Shown here piece after piece: positions 10,706 to 22,484 of a stretch of DNA of 64,000 nucleotides. The translations under genes were made by a program, and so were the position numbers. This stretch comes from Cryptomeria japonica (lineage: Eukaryota > Streptophyta > Pinopsida > Cupressales > Cupressaceae). A model generated the notes under the pieces. The model was not told the DNA's origin. It saw nothing but the letters and a program-made list of their open reading frames with translations, and did not search any database. The stretch is taken from positions 101,766,239-101,830,238 of the forward strand of contig NC_081413.1 in assembly GCF_030272615.1 (NCBI RefSeq), given 5' to 3'. Positions within the stretch are counted from its first letter, which is position 1. Each line of letters opens with the position of its first letter.

Positions 10706-12197
10706 TGTATGCGGGAAAAGCGGGTCGATAGAACTCAATATGTGAAAAATGTTCCAAAAGACCTGTCCACACACACACAGAGGACTTCTTGGTGCAAGCT
10801 ATGGAGTGATGAAGTATCACTCAGCTTCCCAAGGTTGGTCCCATGGTTCTCTATCTCACAATGTCCCTCAAACCAATGTTTTTGCTCTCAGATCATTGAG
10901 CAAAATGGTTTAGGGATGGCAAATGCAAGAACGAGGGATGCTTTGATAGATTGTAGTATGAGATGCATCCTAAGCTATGCATGGTTCTAGGAATGCGATA
11001 AACTAGATTATAAGATGAAAAGGTTAGTATAAATACTATCCTAAAATGATATATTAGTCCATGATTGAGCTAAATGATAAAAAAAATATTCTAAACATGC
11101 ATATTTAGACTAATTCCTGATTTCAAAGAGGCTAAAATGACAAGCATAAAAATGATATATGAAAGCTTGAATGTATTTGAGCATAAGTGTGATACTACAA
11201 ATTTGGAGGATGATTTAAAATGGAGGAATGAGAGCTCTATTTCTAGCAAAAACAGGGCAATCGATGGTCAGGATTGAAAGAGTTGATCAAGGGTTGAGTT
11301 TGAAAGTTGGGGATCCCTATTTGTAATTGGCACCAATGAAATGGTGACAAGTGTCAACATAGGGTTGGGTTGAGAGAAGGGGTTGGAGGCATTAAATGCC
11401 TGAGAAGACCTCAGGGTTATCTAGAAGGTAAGGGTCAAGTCTAAGTTAAGATTACCCATTAGATTAAGAGTTAATCCAAGGATAAATCCTTGTGCAAATG
11501 ATTAAGAGATAATCATGGTCAAAGCATTAAATGCTTGATGAGACCCTTGGGTTGGATGAAGGTTGAGTTAAAATAAATTCTTTAACCATGTAGGAGGGTT
11601 TGAGTTAACCATTAATGGTTATGAAGACTTTGGGGAATTAAGTGGTTGAAGGTTTGAAGCCTTTAATGGTTATCAAAGACTTTGAGGAATTAAGTGGTTG
11701 AAGGCTTGAAGCCTTTAATGGTTATCAAAGACTTTGAGGATTTGAGAAGTGACCTCCCCTTACTTAGGGATGTGACAAAGTTTAGAAGATGGGTTAGGCT
11801 AATTAGAAGCGATTAGAAGAGTCTAGAAGGGATTAGAAAGGGGTTTAGGAAGGCAAGTGGGAGATGTAGGATTTTGCAAGTGGATGGAGGGATAATAGGA
11901 TTTAATTGAATTAAAGTTAATTTAATTCAATTTGGTTGTAATTTGGGGAAATTAAATAAATTAGATTTATTCAATTTAGGATAACTATTTAATTAAATTT
12001 GAATTTAATTAAAAGTGGATAGGGGGGATTTAATTGAATAAAATGATTTATTCATTAAATGGTATAGTGAATTTAATTGAGTAATTTACTTAATTAAATA
12101 GAGGAATGTGGGTAATTTAATTAAATTGGATTTAATTAAATAGAGAAATGAACATAAAATATTCATTTAGGAATATGGTCATTTTTATATGTCTACA
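10706..12197 (-). repeat. Element A 5' LTR
   Basis: On the sense strand it runs from TGTAGACATATAAAAATGAC to CCCGCATACA, 1,492 bp, the same ends as the LTRs of B. It contains AT-rich AATTAAAT blocks near its start and a tandem duplication with a 52-bp step at about 11641-11750. It retains the 42-bp segment that the 5' LTR of B has lost. The other LTR of A is outside the window. Confidence 0.9.
11634..11750. repeat. 52-bp tandem duplication within the A LTR
   Basis: The segment starting AGTGGTTGAAGG recurs at 11641 and 11693, with a further partial match upstream. The copies differ by a few bases. Confidence 0.75.
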
Positions 12198-14220
12198 CAT
12201 ACCATCAGTGCTTGAAATTTCCCTACAATAGATTTGAAGTTAGTGTTCTTGCTGATACAAGATACACCTGTAATGCTTTAAAATAGTGTGCTGATACCCT
12301 TGTTCCTCATAACAAAGAAGCCTCTGCAACCGAGAGTTTAGAAACTTTAATGAAAGACTTAGAAAAAAATCTGAAAAATCAAAGCAAGAAAGCATAGACC
12401 ATCCATCAAACAAAATCAACAACAAACAAACTCTCAAAGTCTACAATAAAACTTATTGCATGTCTTGCTAATCAATGTATCAAACTCTATCAAACATCAA
12501 CATGTCTTATACAAGGAAGGGTACACTCGAAACCAAACAGATCGGTCTTATATGGGGTACTTACTCTTTTAAACCAGACATACCTATCAATGATCACACA
12601 AATCAAAACAATGACATAGATCAATATGGTTGTTGGATTTTATCCAAGTTAATCTTATTTCTTGTACTGAAGTGCTGCATCTTTTCTTTATCTTGTACAT
12701 ATCTTTTAGTCACTTTTGTGACACCCTTGTTCTTTTTGGAACCATGATGGCTTGAAACCAGTCAACGTCCTAGTCTTCGGGTAATCGTCTGATCAATCTA
12801 AATATTCTAAACAGTTTAACCAAGTCATATTTATGCCGGTAGTACTAGGTTGCCCAATCTATGTTAATCACCTATCTCCAATCCACTCCAGAGCTTTCCC
12901 ACTTAGTAAACAAGCAAAGTAAGAACAATGAAAACAATCACTAAAACTGTTTGAGATTCGATTGGAATTTTCTTTGTTTGTTGTCTTTTAAATTGATTTT
13001 CAATTATTATTCCCTTTGAGTAACTTGAGGAAGTCTATCTTGACTAAGAGGAGCAAGGACTGGGGGCATAATACTTTTCTTTGTTTTATGCTTGTAGGAG
13101 TGATTCCGATGATCTGGAAACATCTCATAAGCTGGGTGTCTATGATAAGTGCCTTCACATCAAGGTGAAATCGCCACACATACCTGGACTCCATTTATTT
13201 GTATGCTACAGGGAGGTTGGAATCATTTCCTTGTTTTTTTTGAGTAAATTTCTTTATCATGCAATCTAGATACATGCTTAATATATCCTAGGATATGAAC
13301 AATAAAAGGGTTATTACGGACAAGATAATTAATGTTGCATATGAAAAGGAAGGAACTCTACTTTTTCTGGTGTGTTTGCACACAAGCAACATTCAGGTCA
13401 TCTTGGCTCTTTATGCCTTGATGCTTATGTTCACTTTCTATATTAAAAAAGACGTGACATTCAGGTCATCCTAGCTTTTTGTGCCTTGCTACTTATGTGT
13501 ATTCCTACATTTCTGCTCAGTGATGATAAAAAGAAAATTAAATTCCAGTGACTCAATCCTAGTTTGCATATATGAGCATAGCATATAGATCTATAAGTCC
13601 ATTATGCATTCATTCTCGTTCATACTATTGCATGAAAAATAAAAAAGTAAACACTATCATTATTAGCTCATAATTTTCATTCATCAAATCATTTATTTGC
13701 ATATGAAAAGAAACAAAAACATCCATATTCACTACTTTATCCAGAGCTATGATTCCTAGCTTTCTCGTCGGCTTGCCCATGGACACTAATACCTCTGCTA
13801 TTACTGGCCAGCTCCATCCCCTGCTCATTCTTACATCTCATTAAAGGTGCTATCAATATTTTCTTACCCATACTCCCACCTTTGATCTATAATGCTTGCT
13901 TTGACTGAAGACTAAAGGCTTCTCCCAATGCTAGATAATAAGGAAGCTTGTTCACTTCTCAACTATATACATACATACTGAAAATAAACACACTCATATA
14001 GAACAAAGCATATAGAAACACATACACATAAATCATCTCATATCGATAACACAAGTGAAATAAGATCAAATCATGGATTCATATATATATATATATATCT
14101 CATCAAATATCAATGTCAAAGGCTACAAATGATATCAAATATCATAAATACTGTCAACCAAGGCAAGAATCGTATAAACTACAAAAATGGGGTACAAAAT
14201 ATGAGAGATATATAAAAGAT
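12198..14220. other. Element F noncoding tail
   Basis: AT-rich sequence with short ORFs only. It includes an (AT)n run at about 14081-14098. The A-rich stretch near 12350-12450 resembles the sequence after the B pol stop. No host gene features seen. Confidence 0.5.
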
Positions 14221-15180
14221 CTAACTCTTTGCCTCTCCCTCATCATCTGGAAGAGGAGGTGGTGGCTGCTGAACAGGGGCATCATCCTATTTGGGTGCCC
14301 TATCTCGCTCTGATTGAGCCATGTACTGCGAATAAGGCACAACCTACCTATCTGGTGGGACCACTGTCATATGAGCTACCACATAATATGCTACCCTACT
14401 CGTTTAATGTACACCCTCACACTGGAGGCTGTCACATGTTGCTCTCATACTCTACAACTACTGATCTCTTTCTACGATCCACCAATCTCTCTCCATTATC
14501 TATGCCTGCATCACTGCCATCTGTGTTTGCAAGCCCCTGAGTCTCCCTCTCAGTGCACGAATAATGTCTGCAGGTGTCTGACCTCCTGCTCCAACCTCCT
14601 CACCTCCACCACCCTGCTCCTCTCCCCGCTATCATACATGTCTAGGAGAATCCTCACCGCCAGGACCCGTTGCCTCATCCATCTCTACATATACTGCAAC
14701 CTCTCCTCTCCTATCACCACTTGCATCTCCACCAACTGCTTCTACAGATCCTCCCTCTCCCCTCCAACGTTGTCATCCTGTGATAGGTGCTCTGTTACTG
14801 CTAGCACCTGGATCCCCTCCTCCCCTCCTAGGTGCCACCTCTCTCTGAGCTCACGCTAGCATGTTGTCACCCTCATCTATCTAAGGGGCATGCTCTCCAG
14901 GATCTATGAATCAAGGGAATTCTTGTCTTTGGAACCAATCCCTAAATTGGGGAGTTACCCTCACATCTGCAACATCCTCCAGATACTCCCACTGCTGTGC
15001 CTGTAAACCTACTAACTCATGCATGAAAAGGGCATATGATAGTCTAGGCCCCCATCCTTGCCTCTCCTCATCAACAAATTGGGCGTATGCTATAAACTCT
15101 TGGGAGATACTATGTGGGCTCCCATATTGCAAATCATGTAGCCGTTAAGTATACTCCATATAGAGCAAAGGCTGACGAGG
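14221..15180 (-). pseudogene. Element F antisense PMD-like gene, C-terminal remnant
   Basis: The minus strand holds an open segment (15132-14911, with LFMHELVGLQAQQWEYLED) followed by a glycine/arginine-rich stretch interrupted by stops, and a RALRGRLRGLQ coiled-like segment near 14550. Position in the tail and composition match the C-terminal half of the antisense gene in B and E. The PMD core itself is missing, cut at the G junction. Function cannot be judged. Confidence 0.45.
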
Positions 15181-15281
15181 TCATGGATTTTAAATGGCCA
15201 TCAGATAAAGAATATGGTGAATGAAGTAATACTTACTTGAAGGAGGAGTAAGGACTTCAAATAGTTAGTTAGCTAACTATT

Positions 15282-16534
15282 TGATGTGACAGTCTAGCAA
15301 GTGGTTTTGTTTCCTTGCAACAATTACCTTTTTGGACATAAGCAACAATGAGTTGGGCCCTTTTTAGATCTTCATCAACAACAACGAAAATGGATAAAGT
15401 GTCATGATGAACCAATTGCAGATATTTGGTGTTGGTTGTGACATTCCTTAAAGGAAATATTTTGTAACAAAATTATGCGTGACGAGTCATTTTTGAATGA
15501 CAGGTGTCTCCTCTGGCTCGTAGCTTGTTTGCTCCCTTATTTTCTATAAAAGAGAATTCAAGGCCAAGAGACATGGTTCTGAATTTGATCTCTGTATTTA
15601 TCTTTTCTAAAATCATATTCATAGGTTCCTGTAGTAGGTTTTAGGTGAAAACTAGCAAATTATAAAGATTTTGTTGAGCAATAGATAAGAGTCTTGTGTT
15701 AGGTTTTTTGCAGGTTCTTGAAGGAGTTATATGTAAATTGTTTTATGATAGAAATAGCAAATTTATTCAATATAAATACAATTCTGATCCATTTCTCTCT
15801 ATTGTACAATTATATCATATTTTGAATGAAATATAATCAAGGATTTCTTTCATTCATGCATTGTTGTGATGTATGTAATTTGTGTTTATGCTTTGATCTA
15901 TGGGATCAATTAAATGCTAAAATGAAATTGCAAAGTGGTAGGGCTTGTTCAGGGATTTGATAAGTATTTTGGGTTAGGATTGCAGATAAGAAATAGTATA
16001 AGGCAATATTATCTTAGATCTGAATTCTATTAGATAGAATTTTGTTATAATTCATTTTATGTCTTTTGAATTCAAGAACCCAATGGAAATAGGCACTGAT
16101 CCTAGCTTGTCTTAAGTCTTTACAGTCAATTTTATTCCTTGTTCATCTATATTTGTTACAAATTATTGATTATCATAATACATTTCAATTCATGTTTGCA
16201 ATTGCATGTTTTATCTATTTCATGCTCCAATAAGGTTGAGGTTCATTGAGGAATTTGTCTTTCTTGAGCATTCTCCCTGTTGTTGAGCCTATATATGAGA
16301 TTATCTACTTGGTTTTGGTGTAATTTGTGAGTATGGTGCAAAGATTATAGATTCACCAAGGGATCACCCTCCTGGTCTTTCAAATCCCAAAGTGTAGAAG
16401 TATTTGTTTAATCCTTGTCATAGTTGGTCTAGGTTCTAGAAGATATTGATAGTTGGAGTTGGTTTCTTTATAGATATTTGAAGAATCAACTTGGTTTTTG
16501 CCTGTTGTAGTGTAAACCCTTTGGGGAACCAACA
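15282..16534 (+). repeat. Element G putative 5' LTR
   Basis: It begins TGATGTGACAGTC and ends AACCAACA, with a TATA box TCTATAAAAG at 15543-15552 about 260 bp from the start. No partner LTR is visible, so the boundaries are provisional. Confidence 0.45.
15543..15552 (+). promoter_or_regulatory. TATA box of G LTR
   Basis: TCTATAAAAG in an otherwise LTR-like context. Confidence 0.45.
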
Positions 16535-16537
16535 AAA

Positions 16538-16554
16538 TGGTGACTCTACTGAAG
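16538..16554 (+). promoter_or_regulatory. Element G PBS-like site
   Basis: TGGTGACTCTACTGAAG directly after the putative LTR end resembles TGGCGACTCTGCTGGGG, which I recall at this position in Tat/Ogre-type elements. A second partial copy, GGTGGCGACTCTGAAG, occurs near 16789-16804. Confidence 0.45.
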
Positions 16555-16722
16555 ACATAATGCATAATTGCAGTCAGTTGTGTCATCCATTAGGGAAATT
16601 ACATTGAGTTTATATCGTGTTTCTGTGATTTGACAGTTGAGCTCATGGTTTGTGTTTATGGTTCATGTTCTCTGTTGTAAAGGGTGTTTTACATTTTTGT
16701 GAGAAAGACATTCCTATTTGTG

Positions 16723-17122
16723 AACATGGTTGACAAATCTCTTTCAAAGATTACCAAATATTGTCTTATTTGGTATCCCAAAGTAGTTTGGGTGGCGACT
16801 CTGAAGTCTCTATGCCAGTGCATGTATTGTTGAATATTTCTAACAAGTCTTTGAAATATTCTATCACTACGAGTAAATCTAAGAACATCAGAGGTTACAT
16901 GAGGATGTATCCTAAAGAAAGATTGGAAGAGCTTCGTGGAGCTCCACAAAGGAGTGGAATAAGAGGAAATGCAGAAACAAGCCCTGCTCCCCCATCATGA
17001 AAACCAAAGTATAAGAATGCAAGTACATCATCTTTGAATCTTGTTCTTGAAGTTCATGAAACTTCTCCTAAGAGTTCCGAGTCAGATAGATTAGGATTCT
17101 TTGATTCTTTCTTTAACACACC
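16723..17122 (+). pseudogene. Element G coding remnant
   Basis: One frame is open from before 16761 to a TGA at 16998-17000, including a basic segment with RGYMRMYPKERLEELRGAP. After that stop the frame continues readably (serine-rich) to the D insertion. I recognise no domain. It may be the start of a gag-like or extra ORF of G. Confidence 0.3.
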
Positions 17123-18347
17123 TGTATAACAAGAAGTAATGTAATGTGGTCAATGTGTATTGGTGGGTGAAAAATGTGTGAATGAGAGATCAAGAGGAAA
17201 ACTACCCTTTCTCTCCAAGGAGATATGAGATTTTCACTATGGATTTCCCTTCAAACACTTTTCAGCCAATTACATTGGAAGAGGAGAGGAGAATTCACTA
17301 GATTCAATCTCCACAGAAGAAGATAGAATTTTGAGTGAAATGGGAATGATAAGCTAATCCCCTCTTCCTATTTGAAATAGAAAGGAATTGATTGAATTAT
17401 GTAGTGCAAAAGTGACAAAGAACTGATTATAGCTTAAGATCAGAATATGGGATGAAGCTATGTACCTAGATCTGGTAGTAACATGTCAAGATGAAGTCAC
17501 CCTATGAATTTGAGGATAAGTTTCCCAGACCGTGGCGGGAATGTACACAGTCCTCTGAAAAATCCGTGAAACGAAAAGGATTTTTTTGCCTCTACAAATG
17601 GAGCCATAATCCAAAAGTATAGATGCGCACCTGCAACCTACACACAGAAAAGCGAGGAAAATGGGTTGGAATTGGGGGTTTCCCTTTAGGTCAAACCCCA
17701 GTTTTGGAATTAACCAAGTAATGAAAGAAAGTACTTGCAAGTAGATGTAAATGAAAGACTAAATTGTAAATCACCTCAAGGGAGGTTGTGATAGCAATGT
17801 TGATAGAAATGCTTGTGTGTAATTGAATGTTAGAATCAATCTTGTCTTCAATGGTGGAATCCTTGACTTGAAATGCAATACCTAGCCTTGAAGGGAGACT
17901 TGAGAATGCTTGATGCTGGAAAAGAATTATTGAATGCTTGATCTCATGTAAACTTCCCACTCATTCAACTTATCCAGCTTATTGAACTTACCACTTACCC
18001 AAATGAGAGGGCAAATGCAACTTAAATACATGTCAATTAGGGTTAATAAAACCAATTTTTGTCATAGGCTGAGATCAGGGAAGTTTTCCTGCTCACTGCA
18101 CAACCTACAATGCATGCCTAGGAAAGGTCTTGCCCCAAAATAGTGTAGGGACAGGGGTTCCACGCCCCTATCCTACCCCTTTCTCCAAGACAAAGTGCAG
18201 ATAGGGTGATGTGGAGGTCAATGAAGAAGCAGATTCCGAGGGTTGAGCAATCTCCAGTCTCCGATTAGGCTATAGAATTTGATCTTGCATGTGTGAGGAC
18301 CCTAATGCGGTCAAAAATTGCTAGGGTTGCAAATTTATGACACTACA
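17123..18347 (-). repeat. Element D 3' LTR (putative)
   Basis: The sense strand starts TGTAGTGTCATAAATTTG right after a polypurine tract. I place the end at GTTATACA (17123), giving TGTA...TACA ends and 1,225 bp. The five bases outside are acacc. The upper boundary is well supported by the polypurine tract. The lower one is a best guess because no 5' LTR partner is visible in the window. Confidence 0.6.
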
Positions 18348-18363
18348 TTTAGCCCCCACTTTA
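18348..18363 (-). promoter_or_regulatory. Element D polypurine tract
   Basis: The sense strand AAAGTGGGGGCTAAA ends directly at the LTR start. It would prime plus-strand synthesis. Confidence 0.7.
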
Positions 18364-19104
18364 GCGTGAGTATGAGCGTACACCAATACTGTTGGTAAAG
18401 TACAAGGAAACAAGATTGAAAGACTTTTACCACACCGAGGCAAGATGTGCCAAGCCCCTAGTGGACTTAGGATCTTATGAATTCAATTGACAAAGTAAAA
18501 GGGAAGATAGAGAAGGGGAGAACCATGACTGGAAGTAGCAAAGTTCCCCTCACTATGAGTCATGAAAGCAAGGATACCAAAGATTACAAAGAAAAACATA
18601 ATTCACTAAGTAATTTTAAGTATCAAGAAGGAAAATGAGCGAAGTGTATGCATCCACATTAAAGTGACTGAACACGCCTTATGAAGAGCGATTTCTTTAA
18701 GGTAGGATACACCCAAAAGAGAGAGAAGAGATGAAGCACATTATCATAAGGATTTAGCCCCCAATCGAGGAATAAACCTAAGGATAAAGAACACAAAACA
18801 TGAGATACGAGGTAGTTTCACTTTCCTCAAGGTTCATATGCTGTATGATAACTCATGTATATCATGTATGTATATGTGCATATAATAATCTTCATTCCCC
18901 AAAGAAGGACACTACCTTAGAAGAAAGGGAAGAGAGGATGTCTTTTGAGTCAACATGAAAGAGACCAAGAAAATAGCTCAATGATTTGCATCATCCCCGA
19001 GTAGACATTTAGGGAATAATAGAAGAACAAGGATACACATAGAAGAATGGTCACAAAAGAGCAAAAAGAGAGAGAGAGAGAGAAGAGCTACAATGCTAAT
19101 ATTG
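18364..19104 (-). other. Element D 3' untranslated region
   Basis: About 740 bp, purine-rich on the plus strand, without long ORFs. It contains an (AG)n run at about 19069-19084. No second gene seen. Confidence 0.6.
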
Positions 19105-20943
19105 CTAATCTAGCATGACATCCGCCTCCCGAACTTGCTGATCACTATTTCGAGAAGGCGAGCAACATGCTAGAGGAGCGACATCGAGCACAACAGATGG
19201 AGCTATCATAAGATCCAAACAAGGACTATGATCATATTTTAAGTCACTTTTCTCAATTCTAGGAGCTAGGGTTAGGATTTGTGAAAATTCAATTGATAAA
19301 TGCTTGTCCACATCAACATACTCATACTCACTATTAGAAGCATTAGAAGTTATATTGTCACCATGAATAGAAATTTCACCCATTTGTTCATCAAAGTTTA
19401 GAGAAAGAGGAGCAAGAACATGAGTAGGAGTAAAACCATCACATGTTTTGTGCAACTTATGATTTGGAGATGTAGGTTGAACATCTTGCTTAGGAGAAAA
19501 GGGAGTCATGTCAACTATCGGATTCTAAGGAGATTAAGTATTTTGAGGGATAGCTTCACGAGCTCGAACATGGTATCTTCGTCGATGTTCTCTCACACAA
19601 CGATTCCATAGAGTCTTAGTGGAAGGATGAGAAGGAGGATGAACAATTGAAAAAGTAGGAATGTTTGTCTCCTTGATAATTGAAGGTTTAGGTTGAGGTC
19701 TTTTAGGTTTAACAAGAGGAGAAGTAGGTCTCTTCTCTTGATAAGAGGAAGGAGGTGGAATTGCGCTATATAAAGGAGAAATATTTGGTGTAGGAAGGAG
19801 ACCAGATCCATCATGAGGAGGAGGTATAGGTCTAACCTTAGGAAGAATATTGTTGTTCTTCTTAGGAGAAGATATAGTCACATCCATAGGAATAGGTTGA
19901 TGATCTTTCTTAGGAGGGAGATTAGTTCTATCTGTGAGGGGAATAACCTCATCTTCTAGTATGATAGGAATGCCAAGTGTTGGGGATCTGGGTTGACTTA
20001 AGGATAAGATCATATCTTTCTTCCATTTTTTATAAGATTGAAAAAGAGAATCGCTCCTTGATGGAAGAGATTGAAATTGTTTAGGCCAAAAGAAATCAAT
20101 AGGAACACTGGGGCTTCTTTCAGATGGATGAAATAAGCTATGGTTCACGGTTATGATTTCTCCATTGTGAGGAAATTTCAGACACTTGTGGATTGGAGAA
20201 GAAATAGCCTTCATGGAAGATAGCCAAGGATAGCCCAACTTCACACAGAATTGCTCAAAAGAGGGAATGATAACAAAGTCAACATCAATAGATTTAGTAT
20301 GAACTTCAACATGAAGGGTGATAGAGCCAATGGTAGGATAAGAGAAACCATCAAATAACTTCACAACTACATTCGAAGCATCATATATTGGTTTATGCAA
20401 TCACAAAGTGAAAAGATACTCTTCAGTTATGACATTAACGATGCAAGAGGGATCAATAAGGGCACCATGGCAAGGGATATCCTTAACCTTTACAACTATG
20501 TATAAAGGGCCATCGGGTGCTCTAATGGTCTTGCTAGGGTCAAATGCAATACATAGATCCTTATGCATATCTTGTGTTTCTATAATATTAACCAAGTTCG
20601 GAGCCATAGAGGTGAATTCTTCAGAAGAGAAAGAATTAGGCACAATCTCAATAACGTTAGAGGTATGAGAAGGAAAGAGATTAGTGAAAATATTAAGATT
20701 TTGATTAGGAGGAGCTATTGATTTATTCCCTTTATCATTCACACCTGCCATAGATATAGTATTATTATCAATCAAGTCTTGAATCTTATTCTTCAATGCG
20801 AAACATTTCTCAGTATCATGAGTAGGCTGACGATGAAATTGACAAAATGAATTGTTTTCAAAATAAGGGGATGCAAGTTTAGAAGGATCAACTGGTTTTA
20901 TAGGAGGAAGTTTGATAACATTTCTTTGCAACAAGTGAGACAT
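19105..20943 (-). pseudogene. Element D gag C-terminus, zinc knuckle, degenerate protease and proline-rich tail
   Basis: The frame continues from D gag. A zinc-knuckle-like CQFHRQPTHDTEKC lies at about 20844-20803. A retropepsin-like strand ALIDPSCIVNVI lies near 20455 (D-P-S in place of D-T/S-G), followed by FVIIPSFEQF and LGYPWLSSM strands. A TGA at 20401-20403 interrupts it. After about 20050 the sequence is proline- and serine-rich (repeated PPP, PSHPS) and continues to about 19105 with one further stop. The protein family of the tail is unknown to me. The altered active site makes protease activity doubtful. Confidence 0.7.
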
Positions 20944-20948
20944 AATAC
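20944..20948. repeat. TSD of element B, left copy
   Basis: aatac directly before the B LTR; the same five bases follow the other LTR at 46766-46770. Confidence 0.92.
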
Positions 20949-22375
20949 TGTAGACATATAAAAATGATCATATTCCTAAACGAATATTTAATGTTCATTT
21001 TATTCTCATTCCTCTATTTAATTAAATAAATTAGTCAGTTTATTTATTTAAATTCACTTAAGCCTTTTATAACATTTAATTGAATAAATCAATTTATTTA
21101 ATTAAATCCCTTCTCTCTACTTTTAGTTAAATTTACATTTAATTAAATAGTTCACCCCAATAAATAAATCTAATTTATTTAAATTCCCCACTTGCAACCA
21201 AATTAAAATAAAGCAATTTATTTTAATTAAATCCTATTATTCCTCACCCACTTGCATTTTCCTACATCTCCCACTTGCCTCCTAACCCTCTTCCTAAAGT
21301 CTTCTAGAATCCCTCTAATCCTAATCAATTAACCTAAACCCATCAATTATCCCCTTTCCCTAAATTTGAGGAGGTCACTTCTCAAATTTGGAGTAAAGTC
21401 TTCCAAAATCATTAAAGCCTTTATGCCTTCAACAAGATAACTTGTTGAATACCCCTAAATTTGGAAGGATTCTTACAAATTTGTCCCCAAAGTCTTTCAA
21501 ACCATTAATTCTTAACTAACCCTTAGTGGTATGGCTAGAAACTTTTTCCTAACTCAACCCTCATCTAATCCAGGGGTCTCATCAAGCATTCATTGCTTTG
21601 ACCATGGTTATCCCTTTAACTCTTGCACAAGAGTTTATCCTTTGGGTGAAACCTTTATCCATTGGATAACCCTACCCTAACCTTAACCTTTACCTCCTAA
21701 GGTAACCATGAGGTCTTCTCAAGCATTTAATATTTCTTACTTCTCCTCTCAAGCAGTCTTATGTTGACAATTGTCACCATTTCATTGGTGAGAATTGTAA
21801 ACATGGATTGATAACTTTCAATCCTAGCCCTTGATTAGATCATTCAATCCTGGCCATCTATTGCCCTATTTTTCCTATAAATAGATCCCTCATCCCTCCA
21901 TTTTATAATCCAAGTCTTTAGCATCATACTTATACTCAAATTTAGCAAGCATTTAGCCTCTCTTTGCAATAGAAATAAATCTAATAAACATTTTAGAGCA
22001 TTTCTATTATCTTAGATTAAATCATATAACTACTATATCATGTTAGGATAGTATTTTTACCAACCTTGTCATCTTATCATCTAGTTTAGTTCATTTGTTA
22101 AAATCATGCATAAATAGGATGCATTCATACTAAATTTGATCTAAAGCATCCCTCGTTCTTGCATTCGTCATCCCTAAGTCACTTTGCTCAGTGATCTGAG
22201 AGCAAAGGCATTGGCTTGAAGGACCTTGTGAGATGGAGAACCATGAAACACTCCTTGGAAAGTTGAGCTATTCCTCATGGCTCTATAACTTGCACGAAGA
22301 GTCCCATGGGTGTGTGGGCAAGTCTTTGAATATTTTCATAATTTAAGTTTCATTAAACCGCTTTTCGCACATACA
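20949..22375 (+). repeat. Element B 5' LTR
   Basis: 1,427 bp, TGTAGACATA to GCACATACA, with a TATA box at 21875-21884 (CTATAAATAG). Compared with the 3' LTR it lacks one 42-bp segment lying between two copies of CCTCTATTTA. About 20 substitutions in the first 470 aligned bases (roughly 4%, counted by eye). Confidence 0.95.
21875..21884 (+). promoter_or_regulatory. TATA box of B 5' LTR
   Basis: CTATAAATAG about 490 bp before the LTR end; the same in the 3' LTR (46268-46277). Confidence 0.7.
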
Positions 22376-22379
22376 TTTT

Positions 22380-22397
22380 TGGCGCCCACCATGGGGC
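22380..22397 (+). promoter_or_regulatory. Element B primer-binding site
   Basis: TGGCGCCCACCATGGGGC four bases after the LTR end; one base differs from the A site. Confidence 0.8.
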
Positions 22398-22484
22398 ATA
22401 ACCCCATTAATTAAATCAGTTTTTGAATATGACCAACTTTGCAGGTACGCGGAAAACAAGAATCGATGCATAGGGAACCTTTGA

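Larger units (their letters stand above)
1..12197 (-). mobile_element. Element A: Ty3/gypsy (Tat-type) LTR retrotransposon, 3' end outside window
   Basis: Read on the minus strand the order is 5' LTR (10706-12197), PBS (10684-10701), leader of about 2.7 kb, ORF1 (7976-7590), then gag, protease, G-patch-like segment, RT, RNase H, archaeal-type RNase H and integrase down to a stop at 137-139. Two RNase H domains are known as a hallmark of the Tat group of plant gypsy elements. Gag-pol was one long frame: the open segments from 7588 to 3119 share a frame, and two frameshifts (near 2850 and 1965) plus several nonsense codons break it. The 3' tail and 3' LTR lie outside the window, so no TSD can be tested; the five bases after the 5' LTR are catac. 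A is a decayed relative of B. Confidence 0.93.
12198..15281 (+). mobile_element. Element F: 3' tail fragment of a Tat-like element
   Basis: Weakly but repeatedly alignable with the B tail (40296-43000) in plus orientation: blocks such as CCTTGATGCTTATG (about 13415, B near 41095), the pre-PMD AT/CA-rich run (13980-14160) and an antisense reading frame at the far end. No LTR or pol of its own is left here. It is cut by A on one side and by G on the other. Orientation and identity are inferred from B. Confidence 0.5.
15282..17122 (+). mobile_element. Element G: 5' LTR, PBS-like site and short coding remnant
   Basis: A putative LTR (15282-16534) carries a TATA box and is followed by a PBS-like site and a coding-like remnant, then is cut by D at 17122. 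The type resembles Tat/Ogre elements, whose leader start is similar (TGGCGACTC...). G appears to be the sequence D inserted into. Its 3' part would lie beyond the D complex, outside or late in the window; I did not find it. Confidence 0.45.
17123..20948 (-). mobile_element. Element D, 3' portion (non-autonomous gag-pro element)
   Basis: Read on the minus strand: end of gag, zinc knuckle, protease-like segment, proline/serine-rich tail, 3' untranslated stretch, polypurine tract and LTR. The 5' portion is at 46771-46782 and 51757-53200, separated by insertion of B and C. With both insertions set aside, the gag frame runs through the junctions without a break. No RT, RNase H or integrase is present between protease and polypurine tract, so D needed proteins from another element. 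Confidence 0.82.

Noticed and set aside
10620-10990. Opposed ORFs at the A LTR/PBS boundary
   Set aside because: Both span the PBS and LTR end, and their open length is modest and expected by chance.
14229-14859. Plus-strand ORFs of 103 and 181 codons as genes
   Set aside because: They are the complement of the glycine/arginine-rich remnant of the antisense PMD-like gene in F; low-complexity composition only.
19534-20943. Endogenous plant pararetrovirus (caulimovirid) sequence
   Set aside because: Gag, zinc knuckle and protease fit, but there is no movement protein, RT or virus-type terminus, and the frame ends in a polypurine tract and LTR.
22380-22397. tRNA gene fragment
   Set aside because: Only the 18-base primer-binding match exists; no tRNA arms around it.
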